Under the pieces are notes generated by a model. It was not told where the DNA came from. It ran no database searches and saw only the letters and a program-made list of their open reading frames with translations. Position numbers and translations under genes: made by a program. Of a DNA stretch of 64,000 nt, positions 6,829 to 15,806 are shown piece after piece (position 1 is the stretch's first letter; each line of letters starts with the position of its first letter). Source of the DNA: SAR86 cluster bacterium AG-313-D11 (GTDB lineage: Bacteria; Pseudomonadota; Gammaproteobacteria; Magnimaribacterales; D2472); the NCBI GenBank assembly GCA_003284215.1, contig QBVW01000001.1:62001-126000 (forward strand), given 5' to 3'.

Positions 6829-7866
6829 CTATAGTTTGTCTATCCAGTCTTTAATGAGATTGATTCCTGCTTCATCTGCTAGAGCTCGACCTGATTCTGG
6901 CATCATAATTCCTGGATCCAATGATTGCATTCTAAAAAGCATAATCGATTCATTTGGTTGGCCTGGGACTATTGAATATTTTAAATTACCGCTTGCACGC
7001 CCAGCTGCCACTGGTTTTTTAAATATTCCAAGTTGCTCCTGATCATTCTCAATTAAATTTAAATACAGCCCAGTAGTATCAGCAGAACCTCCTGGAATAT
7101 GACAATGCCCACAATTAATATCAAGGTATGCTCGTGCTCGATCATTTAAAGAAGCGTTGATATCGTCATAACTAGATATTGGTATTGATTCAAGCTTTTC
7201 ATCAATCCAACCTAATGCTGCCCAATAAAGTAATTGATTCATTTCTCCTGAATGATAATTTACAGCCTTATCCATATTCCTTGCTTTTGGACCAATAGGC
7301 GTCATAACTTTGTTTACTTGATGACATTCTTTGCATTGATTTTGATTTGGAGCTCGATAGCGAACATCAACTGTCTTTCCATCGGAATCGATGAAACTTG
7401 TTGGAATAGTTGCTCCAGCTATAGATCTTCTGGCATCTGTTTGGTTTTCATTCCATACATAGCTAATAGCCTTCCAACCTGAATTGGTATTAATTAAAAG
7501 TCGCGTTTCAAGCAATTGCTGATCTAATGCACTATTTTTATTAAGATAGGCAAAAGTTTTAATCAGAGTAGATCCAACTGGAAAAATAAAAACTTTATTT
7601 TTTACATAGCCCAACCTCTCTCCCTCAGGAACATATACAAAACGAAGCTTGTCTGTTTGATCAGAGAACAAGGGACTAACAAGAGAGTAGGGGTGAACAC
7701 TTTCAGCTGGAATCTGATTTCTCATATCCTGAAAGAAACCAAATTCAGATAAAAACTTTGGTGCTTTTGAAAAATTTTCTAAATCTATGTCAATGGCGCT
7801 TTTTATTTGAGATGAGAAACAGGTCAATAAAAGAAATGAAAAAAAAGATTGTTTAAAAATTTTCAT
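6829..7866 (-). CDS. SO2930-family diheme c-type cytochrome, exported
   Basis: The protein (about 345 residues) has a signal peptide (FKQSFFSFLLLTCFSSQIKS) and two heme c sites, CKECH and CGHCH (in NQNQCKECHQVNK and YLDINCGHCHIPGG), each with a downstream Met-rich segment able to supply an axial ligand (near MTPIGP; MMPESGR). This two-CXXCH layout with the RNMDKAVNYHSG linker is that of the SO2930 family. It should act in the periplasm as an electron carrier. The track starts at TTG 7869; the adjacent ATG at 7866 is preferred. It overlaps the beta-helix gene by 14-17 bp and is the last gene of that operon. SO2930-type cytochromes are typically found next to parallel beta-helix proteins, as here. 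Confidence 0.85.
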   Translation of the reverse strand: MKIFKQSFFSFLLLTCFSSQIKSAIDIDLENFSKAPKFLSEFGFFQDMRNQIPAESVHPYSLVSPLFSDQTDKLRFVYVPEGERLGYVKNKVFIFPVGSTLIKTFAYLNKNSALDQQLLETRLLINTNSGWKAISYVWNENQTDARRSIAGATIPTSFIDSDGKTVDVRYRAPNQNQCKECHQVNKVMTPIGPKARNMDKAVNYHSGEMNQLLYWAALGWIDEKLESIPISSYDDINASLNDRARAYLDINCGHCHIPGGSADTTGLYLNLIENDQEQLGIFKKPVAAGRASGNLKYSIVPGQPNESIMLFRMQSLDPGIMMPESGRALADEAGINLIKDWIDKL

Positions 7867-9091
7867 CAAATTCTACTGTTGCTAACGGTGAGATTTCTCC
7901 ATCAAATTCATTAATATCTAGTATTGCAGGCTCTAGAAAAGGAATCATATAGCCAATGGGCTTAATGGCTAACAAAGAAGCATCTCCATTGTTGCTAATG
8001 ATCATTTTTTCATTTTCTGGTTGCCCTAAAATAAGTTGCGATAGTGGGAGCAAGCCGTCCCAAAAGATATCAGGCATATTGCCTCCCGAAAGATCAAACA
8101 GAATTTGAGCTAATTCTCCTTTGCTTGTATCAGGATTGTAGCCTGTTGGGCCAAAATTATTTCCATGAATTTGAATTGATTTAGGGTGCGGATAGTAACT
8201 CTTATCATCTGTTTCATTTCCGTATGTCACTACTGCAATGTTAACCGTATCATTGTCTCCAATTTCATTATTAAAAATCTCTACATGAGAATTTGCCTGA
8301 ATAATAATTCCAGTGCCTCTTGGAACTTCGCCAACTATATTTCCTTCTGGAGCAAAATTATCAGTATTATTCCCAACCGAGCGATTATTAAACACTCTCA
8401 CATGATGACCACCTTGTTGAGGTAATCCGGGCAGATCAAAAACTAGTATGCCCCCAGTATTGTTAGTGGCAATGTTATTATAAACATCTGCATAGTATGA
8501 ATTTTCAATTTCAATACCAGCTACGTTAAATTCAGCCCTACTATTACGAACAATAATGTTTTGTGATTGCCCTACGTAAATCCCAGCATCTGAGGCACCT
8601 ATAGCGACGCAACCATCAATTAATACATTTTTTGACTCAACAGGGTATAGACCATATGCTCCATTTTTTGGATTGGGTCCATTTGTCCATTCTGTTTTAA
8701 CTCTTAAAAATTTTATATTGGTAACACCCTTTACTTTAATTGCATCCCCTTTAGCATTTTGTATAGAGAAATCTTGAAGGGTTACATTGTCTGAGGTAAC
8801 ACTAAGGCCTTGAGCTCCACTTTGCTGATTAGCAAAATTAAGAATGGTTTGATCCATACCCTCTCCTTCAACTTGGACCCCCTCGATATCAAGTGATAAA
8901 GAGTCTTGAAGATGAAAGATTCCTGCTGTTAACCTAATGACGTCGCCAGGCTCAGCTAATATTAGAGCTTCCTGAATATCTTCATAGGCATTCTCAGATG
9001 GCTGAATAATTTGTACAGCAGAATAGATTGGACTACTTAGAAAAAGTAACCCAACAATTAATTGATTAAATTGCTTGAGGGATTTCACCAA
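7853..9091 (-). CDS. exported right-handed parallel beta-helix protein
   Basis: The 412-residue product has a signal peptide (QLIVGLLFLSSPIYSA) and repeated beta-helix rungs of about 22 residues (VTLQDFSIQNAKGDAIKV, VLIDGCVAIGASDAGIYV, IIVRNSRAEFNVAGIEI, ADVYNNIATNNTGGILV, VRVFNNRSVGNNTDN). This is the PbH1/NosD-like fold found in polysaccharide lyases, epimerases and NosD. No catalytic residues can be assigned. The only start codons in place are TTG (9091) and GTG (9088), both inside the 3' end of the di-iron gene, so translation is probably coupled. It is followed, with overlap, by the diheme cytochrome; that pairing is known from Shewanella-type genomes. Confidence 0.85.
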   Translation of the reverse strand: MVKSLKQFNQLIVGLLFLSSPIYSAVQIIQPSENAYEDIQEALILAEPGDVIRLTAGIFHLQDSLSLDIEGVQVEGEGMDQTILNFANQQSGAQGLSVTSDNVTLQDFSIQNAKGDAIKVKGVTNIKFLRVKTEWTNGPNPKNGAYGLYPVESKNVLIDGCVAIGASDAGIYVGQSQNIIVRNSRAEFNVAGIEIENSYYADVYNNIATNNTGGILVFDLPGLPQQGGHHVRVFNNRSVGNNTDNFAPEGNIVGEVPRGTGIIIQANSHVEIFNNEIGDNDTVNIAVVTYGNETDDKSYYPHPKSIQIHGNNFGPTGYNPDTSKGELAQILFDLSGGNMPDIFWDGLLPLSQLILGQPENEKMIISNNGDASLLAIKPIGYMIPFLEPAILDINEFDGEISPLATVEFDENF

Positions 9092-10187
9092 ATTTTTCTA
9101 GCGGTTTTTCAAGCTCGTCCCAGTCACACTCAAAATCATCTGGCGCATTCTCATATTCGAGCAGCCCCAGTGCTTCAAATTTTGGCCTAACTTTATCTGT
9201 TAATAAACCTATTCTTGCAAGGTTTGGCATTATTCTTGAAAACAAGAAATTTCTAAAAGTTGCATTAGCTGTTGTTGATAAAGCAAACTCTCTTGCTTCA
9301 TCCTCAGACATCTTTAAGTATTTTTGCATTGCTTTGGTATTGATGAGCCTCTCTCGTGAGATAACACATGCCTCATAAGCAAACTCTGCTCTGTCTTCGA
9401 TTTCTTCAGGAGTTAAGGTTTTGATAAAGTCTTCTAAGTAATTAATTCCAAAAGTAACATGTCTGGCTTCGTCTCTTATTACGTAATGCAGGAGTTGGGT
9501 TAAGAGAGGATCTTTCGAGAGCCCCTTAAGCATTTGGAAGGCTGCCAGAGCAAGCCCCTCAATAACAATCTGCATTCCAATGAATTTGAGATCCCATCTT
9601 TCATCAGTAAGAATTTTATCTAATAATAATTTTAGATTTTTGTTGATCGGGTAATGCATACCTATTTTTTCTTGAAGATATCGGTTGAAAACTTCAACAT
9701 GTCTTGCTTCATCAAATGTTTGTGATGCAGCATATAATTTTGCATTATAAGTTGGTGCGCATGAGGTTAGTTGAGACGCAACAAGAAGAGCCCCTTGCTC
9801 ACCATGAAGAAATTGACTCAATAATTCAGCCGTATCATGGCGATCAAATTCTATCTTTTCTTCTTCGCTTAGATTTTCGTATGCTTCAAGGGTCTCATGA
9901 GGCAGCTCTTCATCGGCTTGAACAATTTGTTCATTAGCAGGATGAGTGTAATCCCAGTTGAGATCAATAGAGCCATTCCAATTTAATTCTTTACCGAGTT
10001 CATAAAGTTTCTTGATTCTATTATCAGCAACTGTGTAATCCCAGTTATATGCTCCTGTTAGGGGGGTACTAAATATTTCTGCGACATCCTCTACTTGGGC
10101 GGGCGAAAGGTTTAGTTCATTATCTACTGCTAAAGTATCAAATTTTAAAATATCCTCTGGAGGACCATCTGTTTTGGTAATTTTCAT
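9066..10187 (-). CDS. di-iron ferritin-like/R2-like oxidoreductase
   Basis: The 373-residue protein has a complete ferritin-like di-iron ligand set: E130 (LHGEQGAL), E160 and H163 (FDEARHVEV), E210 (IVIEGLAL), E240 and H243 (RDEARHVTF). The spacing of the two EXXH motifs is that of the ribonucleotide-reductase R2/AurF-type superfamily. No Tyr-radical site or R1 partner is evident, so oxygen-dependent oxidation or hydroxylation of an organic substrate is more likely than nucleotide reduction. No signal peptide is present, so it is cytoplasmic. It heads an operon with the beta-helix protein and diheme cytochrome, and a palindromic operator lies over its promoter. The substrate is unknown. Confidence 0.8.
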   Translation of the reverse strand: MKITKTDGPPEDILKFDTLAVDNELNLSPAQVEDVAEIFSTPLTGAYNWDYTVADNRIKKLYELGKELNWNGSIDLNWDYTHPANEQIVQADEELPHETLEAYENLSEEEKIEFDRHDTAELLSQFLHGEQGALLVASQLTSCAPTYNAKLYAASQTFDEARHVEVFNRYLQEKIGMHYPINKNLKLLLDKILTDERWDLKFIGMQIVIEGLALAAFQMLKGLSKDPLLTQLLHYVIRDEARHVTFGINYLEDFIKTLTPEEIEDRAEFAYEACVISRERLINTKAMQKYLKMSEDEAREFALSTTANATFRNFLFSRIMPNLARIGLLTDKVRPKFEALGLLEYENAPDDFECDWDELEKPLEKFGEIPQAI

Positions 10188-10209
10188 ATTTGTCTCAGTA
10201 ATTTTTTTA

Positions 10210-10226
10210 TGTTTACAGTGTAAACA
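10210..10226. promoter_or_regulatory. palindromic operator at the di-iron operon promoter
   Basis: TGTTTACAGTGTAAACA is a 17-bp inverted repeat with perfect 7-bp arms around AGT. On the minus strand a TATAAT (10237-10232) sits 5 bp upstream of it, so it covers the expected transcription start, a typical repressor position. An almost identical site (15 of 17 bases) lies at the tolC promoter (33015-33031). The palindrome length is typical of dimeric TetR-like regulators, but no regulator gene is linked. Confidence 0.65.
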
Positions 10227-10231
10227 TTACT

Positions 10232-10260
10232 ATTATATTCCTTTTTTTAATCATTGAAAA
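10232..10260 (-). promoter_or_regulatory. promoter for the di-iron/beta-helix/cytochrome operon
   Basis: On the minus strand a perfect -10 TATAAT occupies 10237-10232, with a weak -35 TTTTCA or TTTCAA 16-17 bp upstream. The predicted start falls in the 10210-10226 palindrome. The weak -35 overlaps the end of the cobT-like gene. Confidence 0.5.
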
Positions 10261-12016
10261 GTTCAGTTAGCTTATCAAGCAATGCCTCTGCTAATTCTTC
10301 AGCTCTATTTATCGTAATTGATTTATCATAATATTTTGTTACATCATGCCCAATTCCAATAGCGAGAAGCTCTACATTGCTTTGCATTTGAATTGTATTA
10401 ATAATTTGACGCAAGTGATTGTCTAGAAAATTACTATGATTTGTAGATAGAGTGCTGTCGTCTACCGGAGCGCCATCAGAAATTACAATTAATATTTTTC
10501 TTTCTTCATTACGCTTACTTAATCTTTGATGCGCCCAAGCTAAAGCTTCTCCATCCACATTTTCTTTCAGCAATCCCTCTCGTAACATTATTCCAAAACT
10601 TTTCCTTGCCTTTCTAAAATTGTCATCTGCTGACTTAAAAATAATATGTCGCAAATCATTTAAACGCCCGGGATTTGAAGGACTGCCTTGATTTACCCAT
10701 GCTTTTCTTGCGTCACCACCTTTCCAATGTTTAGTTGTAAAACCTAATAATTCTGTTTTTACATAACATCTTTCAAGGGTGCTTCCAATAATGTCTCCAC
10801 AAATTGCTGCTAAGGTCATAGAGCGACCTCTCATAGAGCCTGAGCTATCTATTAACAGAGAGACGACGGTATCTTTGAATTTGCTTTCACTTTCTTGCTT
10901 AAAGCTCAGCGGGTCTCCTGGTCGAGTAATAACCCTATGCAATTGAGACGTATCCAGCAAACCCTCTTCAAGGTTATAGTTCCAACTTCTATTTTGTTGA
11001 GCCTGAAGTAGTCTTTGTAATCTGTTGGCTAATTTTCCAATCGTTGTTTGATGAGGTGATATTAATTGATCTAACTGCAACCTTAATCTTTGAGACTCTT
11101 CAGGAGTTGCTAATTCAATTGCATTTATAACTTCATCAAATTGTGTAGTAAAAATTTTATAGTCTTCATAAGAGGTGTGATCCAAGTCTTCATTAAAATT
11201 TCTTGTTAAGTCAATTTCTTCATCAATAGACATTGCATCAATGGGTGCCTGAGCTTCCTCGAGCATTTCAGTATCTTCTGTGGCTTCTCCATCTGCCTTA
11301 GACTCCATAGTTTGATTTTGAGAATCTTCCTCAGTCTCTTGTTGCTGCTCATCATAGTCTTGAGGCTCTTCCATTGTTGACTCATCTTCAAGTGATTCTT
11401 GATCATCGTTTATTTCTGGCTCGTGCATTAAATCTAAATCTTTCATAAGATCTAGAGCAATAGATTGAAAATCTTCTTGAGAGTTTTGAGCTTTAATTAA
11501 TTGTTTGCCGATATCATCAATGTTTACTGGGATAGAAGAGAGAAAAGCAGTTACGGTCTTCTTACTATCCTCGGGCAAGTTCTCACCATTGAGCTGTTTT
11601 AACCATAGATTTGCAGCCAATGGGTTGAATGGAGGAACTTTATTATCGATTCCTTTTTTTGCTTGAGTATTTAGATAAGCATTCAAATTAATTTTGGCAC
11701 CAGGAAATCTGTCTCCCCCAACCATCTCAACTCTCGACAGCTCAAGCTCAGTAAAAAAATCTCTAGCTATTTTTGGCATTTTTAAAGATGCATATTCATT
11801 ATGAAAAGTATGCCAGAATGATTGAAAATCTACTTCACCTCTCCATGCATCAACTTGGGAAGATGATCGCGGAGGGTATTGTAATGAAATTTGTGATGAA
11901 GACGGAGGTCGGCTAGATGCCTGTGATGTAGATTCTAAATTATGATTTTTTGATACTGCTCTCGCAGTTGAGAGAGCAGCTTGCTTAAATTCTTCTCGAT
12001 TCTTAACCCAACTCAT
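10247..12016 (-). CDS. CobT-like VWA-domain protein (cobaltochelatase subunit family)
   Basis: The 589-residue protein resembles aerobic cobaltochelatase subunit CobT: an N-terminal helical region, a long acidic Gln/Glu-rich linker (residues about 205-265, with [17 protein letters not shown]), then a C-terminal von Willebrand A domain with [13 protein letters not shown] and a downstream [12 protein letters not shown]. The [15 protein letters not shown] segment before the VWA domain is typical of CobT. It is preceded by a CobS-like AAA+ gene 3 bp upstream, so the two form one operon. No CobN (the large chelating subunit) or other corrin genes are in the window. The pair may serve another metal-chelation or protein-remodelling task. 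Confidence 0.82.
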   Translation of the reverse strand: MSWVKNREEFKQAALSTARAVSKNHNLESTSQASSRPPSSSQISLQYPPRSSSQVDAWRGEVDFQSFWHTFHNEYASLKMPKIARDFFTELELSRVEMVGGDRFPGAKINLNAYLNTQAKKGIDNKVPPFNPLAANLWLKQLNGENLPEDSKKTVTAFLSSIPVNIDDIGKQLIKAQNSQEDFQSIALDLMKDLDLMHEPEINDDQESLEDESTMEEPQDYDEQQQETEEDSQNQTMESKADGEATEDTEMLEEAQAPIDAMSIDEEIDLTRNFNEDLDHTSYEDYKIFTTQFDEVINAIELATPEESQRLRLQLDQLISPHQTTIGKLANRLQRLLQAQQNRSWNYNLEEGLLDTSQLHRVITRPGDPLSFKQESESKFKDTVVSLLIDSSGSMRGRSMTLAAICGDIIGSTLERCYVKTELLGFTTKHWKGGDARKAWVNQGSPSNPGRLNDLRHIIFKSADDNFRKARKSFGIMLREGLLKENVDGEALAWAHQRLSKRNEERKILIVISDGAPVDDSTLSTNHSNFLDNHLRQIINTIQMQSNVELLAIGIGHDVTKYYDKSITINRAEELAEALLDKLTELFND

Positions 12017-12019
12017 TAA

Positions 12020-13003
12020 TTATGATTCTGGATTATGGCTTTCTAATAGATCTTCTCCAAAACATCTTTGAAAATATTCTGCCACAATCGGTCTCTCTGC
12101 TTCATCACATTTATTAAGAAATGTTAATCTAAAGGAGTGTTTAATATCATTAAAAATAATAAAGTTTTGTGCCCAAGTTATAACCGTCCTTGGCGACATA
12201 AGAGTTGAAATATCCTCATTAATAAAGCCCTGTCTAGTTAGATCAGCCAGCTGTATCATATTCTTAATAAGGGCTTTATCTTTTGCAGATTTCAGCTGAG
12301 GAACTTTTCCAGTGATCACATTCAGCTCATGAGATCGCTCTAAATAATTGAGTGTTGAAAGTATGTGCCATCGATCCATTTGGCCTTGATTGATTTGCTG
12401 AGTTCCGTGATAAAGACCAGTTACATCACCCATGCCAACTGTATTAGTTGTAGCAAAAAGTCTGAAACTATTATGGGGTGTGATTACTTGATTTTGATCA
12501 AGTAAAGTTAATTTTCCGTCTACTTCGAGGATTCTTTGAATAACAAACATAACATCAGGTCTGCCCGCATCATATTCATCAAAAACTATCGCCACAGGAT
12601 TTTGAATTGACCAAGGCAGAATACCTTCTTTAAATTCAGTGATTTGTTTTTCATCCTTCAACACAATCGCATCTTTGCCAAGTAAATCAATTCGACTAAT
12701 GTGGCTATCAAGATTTATTCTTACGCATGGCCAGTTAAGCCTTGCAGCAACCTGTTCGATATGAGTTGATTTACCAGTTCCATGATATCCTTGAATCATT
12801 ACTCTTCGATCATGCTCAAAGCCCGCTAAGATTGCCAAGGTAGTATCCTTGTCAAAGACATAAGTGTTATCTATCTCAGGAACCCACTGTGTTTTTTCTT
12901 TAAAACCTTGGACCTCAAGATCAGAATCAATGCCAAAGGTTTTTTTTACATTGAATTTTTGATCGGGTTTTTCAGGGAGACTTATTCTTTCTGAATCTAA
13001 CAT
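12020..13003 (-). CDS. CobS-like AAA+ ATPase (cobaltochelatase subunit family)
   Basis: The 327-residue protein has the CobS plan and length: MoxR-type AAA+ with Walker A GYHGTGKSTH, Walker B IVFDEYDAG, the pore/insertion segment ATTNTVGMGDVTGLYHGTQQINQGQMDRW and sensor region SPRTVITWAQN. CobS and CobT form a chaperone-like ring complex that drives cobalt insertion by CobN during aerobic B12 synthesis. The start at ATG 13003 is the only good one. It is co-transcribed with the CobT-like VWA gene. The opposite-strand tesB begins about 110 bp away, across an AT-rich spacer with a perfect 16-bp palindrome. Confidence 0.85.
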   Translation of the reverse strand: MLDSERISLPEKPDQKFNVKKTFGIDSDLEVQGFKEKTQWVPEIDNTYVFDKDTTLAILAGFEHDRRVMIQGYHGTGKSTHIEQVAARLNWPCVRINLDSHISRIDLLGKDAIVLKDEKQITEFKEGILPWSIQNPVAIVFDEYDAGRPDVMFVIQRILEVDGKLTLLDQNQVITPHNSFRLFATTNTVGMGDVTGLYHGTQQINQGQMDRWHILSTLNYLERSHELNVITGKVPQLKSAKDKALIKNMIQLADLTRQGFINEDISTLMSPRTVITWAQNFIIFNDIKHSFRLTFLNKCDEAERPIVAEYFQRCFGEDLLESHNPES

Positions 13004-13077
13004 TTAAAAATTTTATATTTCATGGATGTCTATGCTAACTTTTGAAAGGATAAAGTTCTAGTTTTAATTGAATCAAT

Positions 13078-13093
13078 GTAAAATTAATTTTAC
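13078..13093. promoter_or_regulatory. perfect 16-bp palindrome between cobS-like gene and tesB
   Basis: GTAAAATTAATTTTAC is identical to its own reverse complement. It lies 20 bp before the tesB start and 75 bp before the cobS-like start, a place suited to an operator. It is AT-rich, so chance is not excluded in this base composition. Confidence 0.35.
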
Positions 13094-13113
13094 TTCAATA
13101 CATCTATCTATTC

Positions 13114-13974
13114 ATGAGCAAGGCCCTAAAAAACACTCTCGATTTATTTAACTTAACTAGAATAGACCGAGATTTGTATTCTTGGACCGGACAAAGTGTC
13201 GGTTTCCAAAGAATTTTTGGCGGGCAAATTATGGCTCAATGTTTAATTGCTGGCTATCAGACAGTAGAGAAGGGAAGAATGGTACATTCTTTTCATTCTT
13301 ATTTTCTTAGACCTGGGGACTTCAAACAAAACATAATATTTGAAGTAGACCGTATTAGGGATGGGAAGAGCTTTACTACTAGAAGAGTTAATGCAATACA
13401 AAATGGAGAAGCAATTTTTAGTTGCTCTATTTCATTTCAGAAGAGAGAAAAAGGCTTGATGCATCAAATTAAAATGCCAAAAATACAGGGACCAGAAAAA
13501 TTAAAAAGTGATTTAGAGCTTAGAAAAGATTTGAAATCAAAGATACCTAAAGATTACTTGCCAATGTGGTTAAGAGAGAGGGAGATAGAAACAAGGCAGG
13601 TTGAGCCTGTTGATTTATTGAATGCTGAAAAGCTCCCTCCATATAGAAGCACCTGGATGAAGCCAACTGGGAAACTGCCATCTGATGAGAGAATTCATCA
13701 AGCATTGCTTCTGTATGTTTCTGACATGGGTTTACTTGGTGCTGCAGTGAATCCTCATGAGGTAAATTTCATGTCTAAAAAATTTCAAAGCGCAAGTTTA
13801 GATCATGTCATGTGGTTTCATGGAAAGGTTAATTTTAATAATTGGGTTTTGCATCACATGCATAGTCCAATATCACAAAATGCTAGAGGTTTTTCTCGTG
13901 GATCAATTTATACAAAAGCAGGAAAATTAATTGCATCTACTGCGCAAGAGGGATTAATGCGTATCTGGGATTAA
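13114..13974 (+). CDS. tesB: acyl-CoA thioesterase II (TesB)
   Basis: The 286-residue protein has the double hot-dog layout and usual length of TesB. Conserved pieces include QSVGFQRIFGGQIMAQCLIAG, MVHSFHSYFLRPGDF, SFTTRRVNAIQNGEAIF with SCSISFQ, then LLYVSDMGLLGAA (catalytic Asp), ASLDHVMWFHG and ARGFSRGSIYTKAGKLIASTAQEGLMR with the catalytic Gln/Thr region. It hydrolyses acyl-CoA to free acid and CoA in the cytoplasm. No Shine-Dalgarno is visible before ATG 13114. The amidohydrolase gene follows after 19 bp, probably co-transcribed. Confidence 0.93.
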   Translation: MSKALKNTLDLFNLTRIDRDLYSWTGQSVGFQRIFGGQIMAQCLIAGYQTVEKGRMVHSFHSYFLRPGDFKQNIIFEVDRIRDGKSFTTRRVNAIQNGEAIFSCSISFQKREKGLMHQIKMPKIQGPEKLKSDLELRKDLKSKIPKDYLPMWLREREIETRQVEPVDLLNAEKLPPYRSTWMKPTGKLPSDERIHQALLLYVSDMGLLGAAVNPHEVNFMSKKFQSASLDHVMWFHGKVNFNNWVLHHMHSPISQNARGFSRGSIYTKAGKLIASTAQEGLMRIWD

Positions 13975-13993
13975 ACCCTATTATAAGATTCCT

Positions 13994-15724
13994 ATGAAAC
14001 TATCTTTTTTGAATTTTTGTCTGCTCATAATTTTTATTCTTGCGCCAACAATTGTTAATGCCGATCAAATCAAGGTATATATTGCGAAAGATATTGTCAG
14101 TCTTAATTCAAACAATGATTCATTTGGAGCTGTTGCCACTCAAGGATCAATAATTATCAATGCTGGTTCAAGAGAAAAATTAACTGCAACTTATCCAAAT
14201 GCAGAAGTAATATCTATTTACGAAAATGCAACCATAGTACCAGGGTTTATTGAGCATCATATTCATCCATTTTTAGCAGCTGTAACAATGAACTCTGAGA
14301 TTTTAGCTATCGAGGATTGGCACTTGCCTTCAAAAACTGCTCAGGGTGTTCGTGACAGAGCAAATTATCTGTCTAATTTATATGAAATTGAAAAAAACCA
14401 TCCAGCAAATCAGCCTTTAATTTCTTGGGGGTTTCATCACTATTTTCATGGAAAATTAACCAAATATGATTTGGATAATATTTCTGTAACAAGACCAATT
14501 ATTATTATTCATCGATCATTTCATGAATTTATTTTAAATACTCCAGCTATGGAATTATTGGGTATTAATAAGAATGCCTATAAGAATCTTAAAGAGGATG
14601 AGCATTTAGCTAATTTTGACGAGGGACACTTTTCCGAGCGAGGAGCTATCATTGTATTGCCTAAATTGATGCAAGTATTAGCAACGCCGACAGCATTGAT
14701 TCAAGGCCTCCAGAAAACAAGGGATTATTTACATAGTAATGGCATTACTGTTATTGGAAATCCGGGTTCTATGTATAACAAGGATCTACAAAAAGCAAAG
14801 AATTTTATTTTTGGAAACACTGACTCACCCTTTGAGTCGTATTTTTTTCCAAGTGCATTAAATTTATCTGAGCAGTTTGAATTTCATGAAGTCTTGAATG
14901 CTGCAAAAGAACAAACAAGTTGGGGCTCAGGAAAATTAAATTATTTATCAAAGCATATTAAGTTATTTGCTGATGGCGCCATGTATTCTCAAAATATGGT
15001 TATGCGAGATGGCTATCTTGACGACCATCAGGGTTCATGGCTCATGAGCCTTGATACTTTTGATAATCTTTTTAAGATATTCTGGGATGACGGATATCAA
15101 ATTCACATTCATCAAAATGGAGATGCGGCTTTGGATAGATTGCTAGCAACTTTAAGAAAGAATCTAGATAGTAATCCAAGAAGCGATCACCGAACAACCG
15201 TAGTTCATTTTGGGTATTCAGCAAAAGATCAATTAGAAGAAATGAAAGAATTGGGCGTGGTAGTGAGCGCAAATCCCTATTATGTAACAGCTCTTTCAGA
15301 TTTATATAGCAGAAAAGGGGTAGGATATGAGCGCTCCCAGGAAATGGTTAGATTAGGCGATGCTATAAAGCATGGCATTAAAGTTGCACTTCATTCTGAC
15401 ATGCCGATGGCACCGGCATCTCCTTTGATGTTAATGCACGCAGCTATAAATAGAGAAAATTTTGCAGGTAAAGTCGCTGGCCCCAATCAAAGAATCAGCA
15501 AAATTGATGCTTTGCGGGCTGTGACAATCAATGCAGCATATGTTTTGAGATTAGAGGAAATGTATGGATCAATTGAAGTGGGAAAATATGCCAACTTTAC
15601 TATACTCAATAAAAATCCTTTAATGATTAAAAATAATGAGATGAAGAATATTGAAATTCTTGGCACTGTTTTAAAGGGAGACTTAATCCCGATAAATGAA
15701 CTTTCTTATAAGAATGTCGATTAA
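13994..15724 (+). CDS. exported amidohydrolase, YtcJ-like
   Basis: The 576-residue protein begins with a signal peptide (LSFLNFCLLIIFILAPTIVNADQ). It has amidohydrolase (TIM-barrel metal-dependent) motifs: PGFIEHHIHPFLA (first metal HxH), HIHQNGDAALD (metal His), VVHFGYS and HSDMPMAPASPLMLMHAA (catalytic Asp region), and a C-terminal GSIEVGKYANFTILNKNP composite strand. The family deacylates or hydrolyses cyclic and acyl amides. A periplasmic location is inferred from the leader. The substrate cannot be read from the sequence. It follows tesB by 19 bp. Confidence 0.85.
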   Translation: MKLSFLNFCLLIIFILAPTIVNADQIKVYIAKDIVSLNSNNDSFGAVATQGSIIINAGSREKLTATYPNAEVISIYENATIVPGFIEHHIHPFLAAVTMNSEILAIEDWHLPSKTAQGVRDRANYLSNLYEIEKNHPANQPLISWGFHHYFHGKLTKYDLDNISVTRPIIIIHRSFHEFILNTPAMELLGINKNAYKNLKEDEHLANFDEGHFSERGAIIVLPKLMQVLATPTALIQGLQKTRDYLHSNGITVIGNPGSMYNKDLQKAKNFIFGNTDSPFESYFFPSALNLSEQFEFHEVLNAAKEQTSWGSGKLNYLSKHIKLFADGAMYSQNMVMRDGYLDDHQGSWLMSLDTFDNLFKIFWDDGYQIHIHQNGDAALDRLLATLRKNLDSNPRSDHRTTVVHFGYSAKDQLEEMKELGVVVSANPYYVTALSDLYSRKGVGYERSQEMVRLGDAIKHGIKVALHSDMPMAPASPLMLMHAAINRENFAGKVAGPNQRISKIDALRAVTINAAYVLRLEEMYGSIEVGKYANFTILNKNPLMIKNNEMKNIEILGTVLKGDLIPINELSYKNVD

Positions 15725-15806
15725 TAAAAGCATACATAGCACAAGCTTTTGGCTAAAATTATAAAAAGCTTGGTATAGTTGTTTTTTAATACCTTTGTTT
15801 CTATAT

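Noticed and set aside
15725-15806. Terminator or regulatory hairpin between amidohydrolase and TerB-like gene
   Set aside because: GGTAT...ATACC is only a 5-bp repeat around a T-run; too weak to call.
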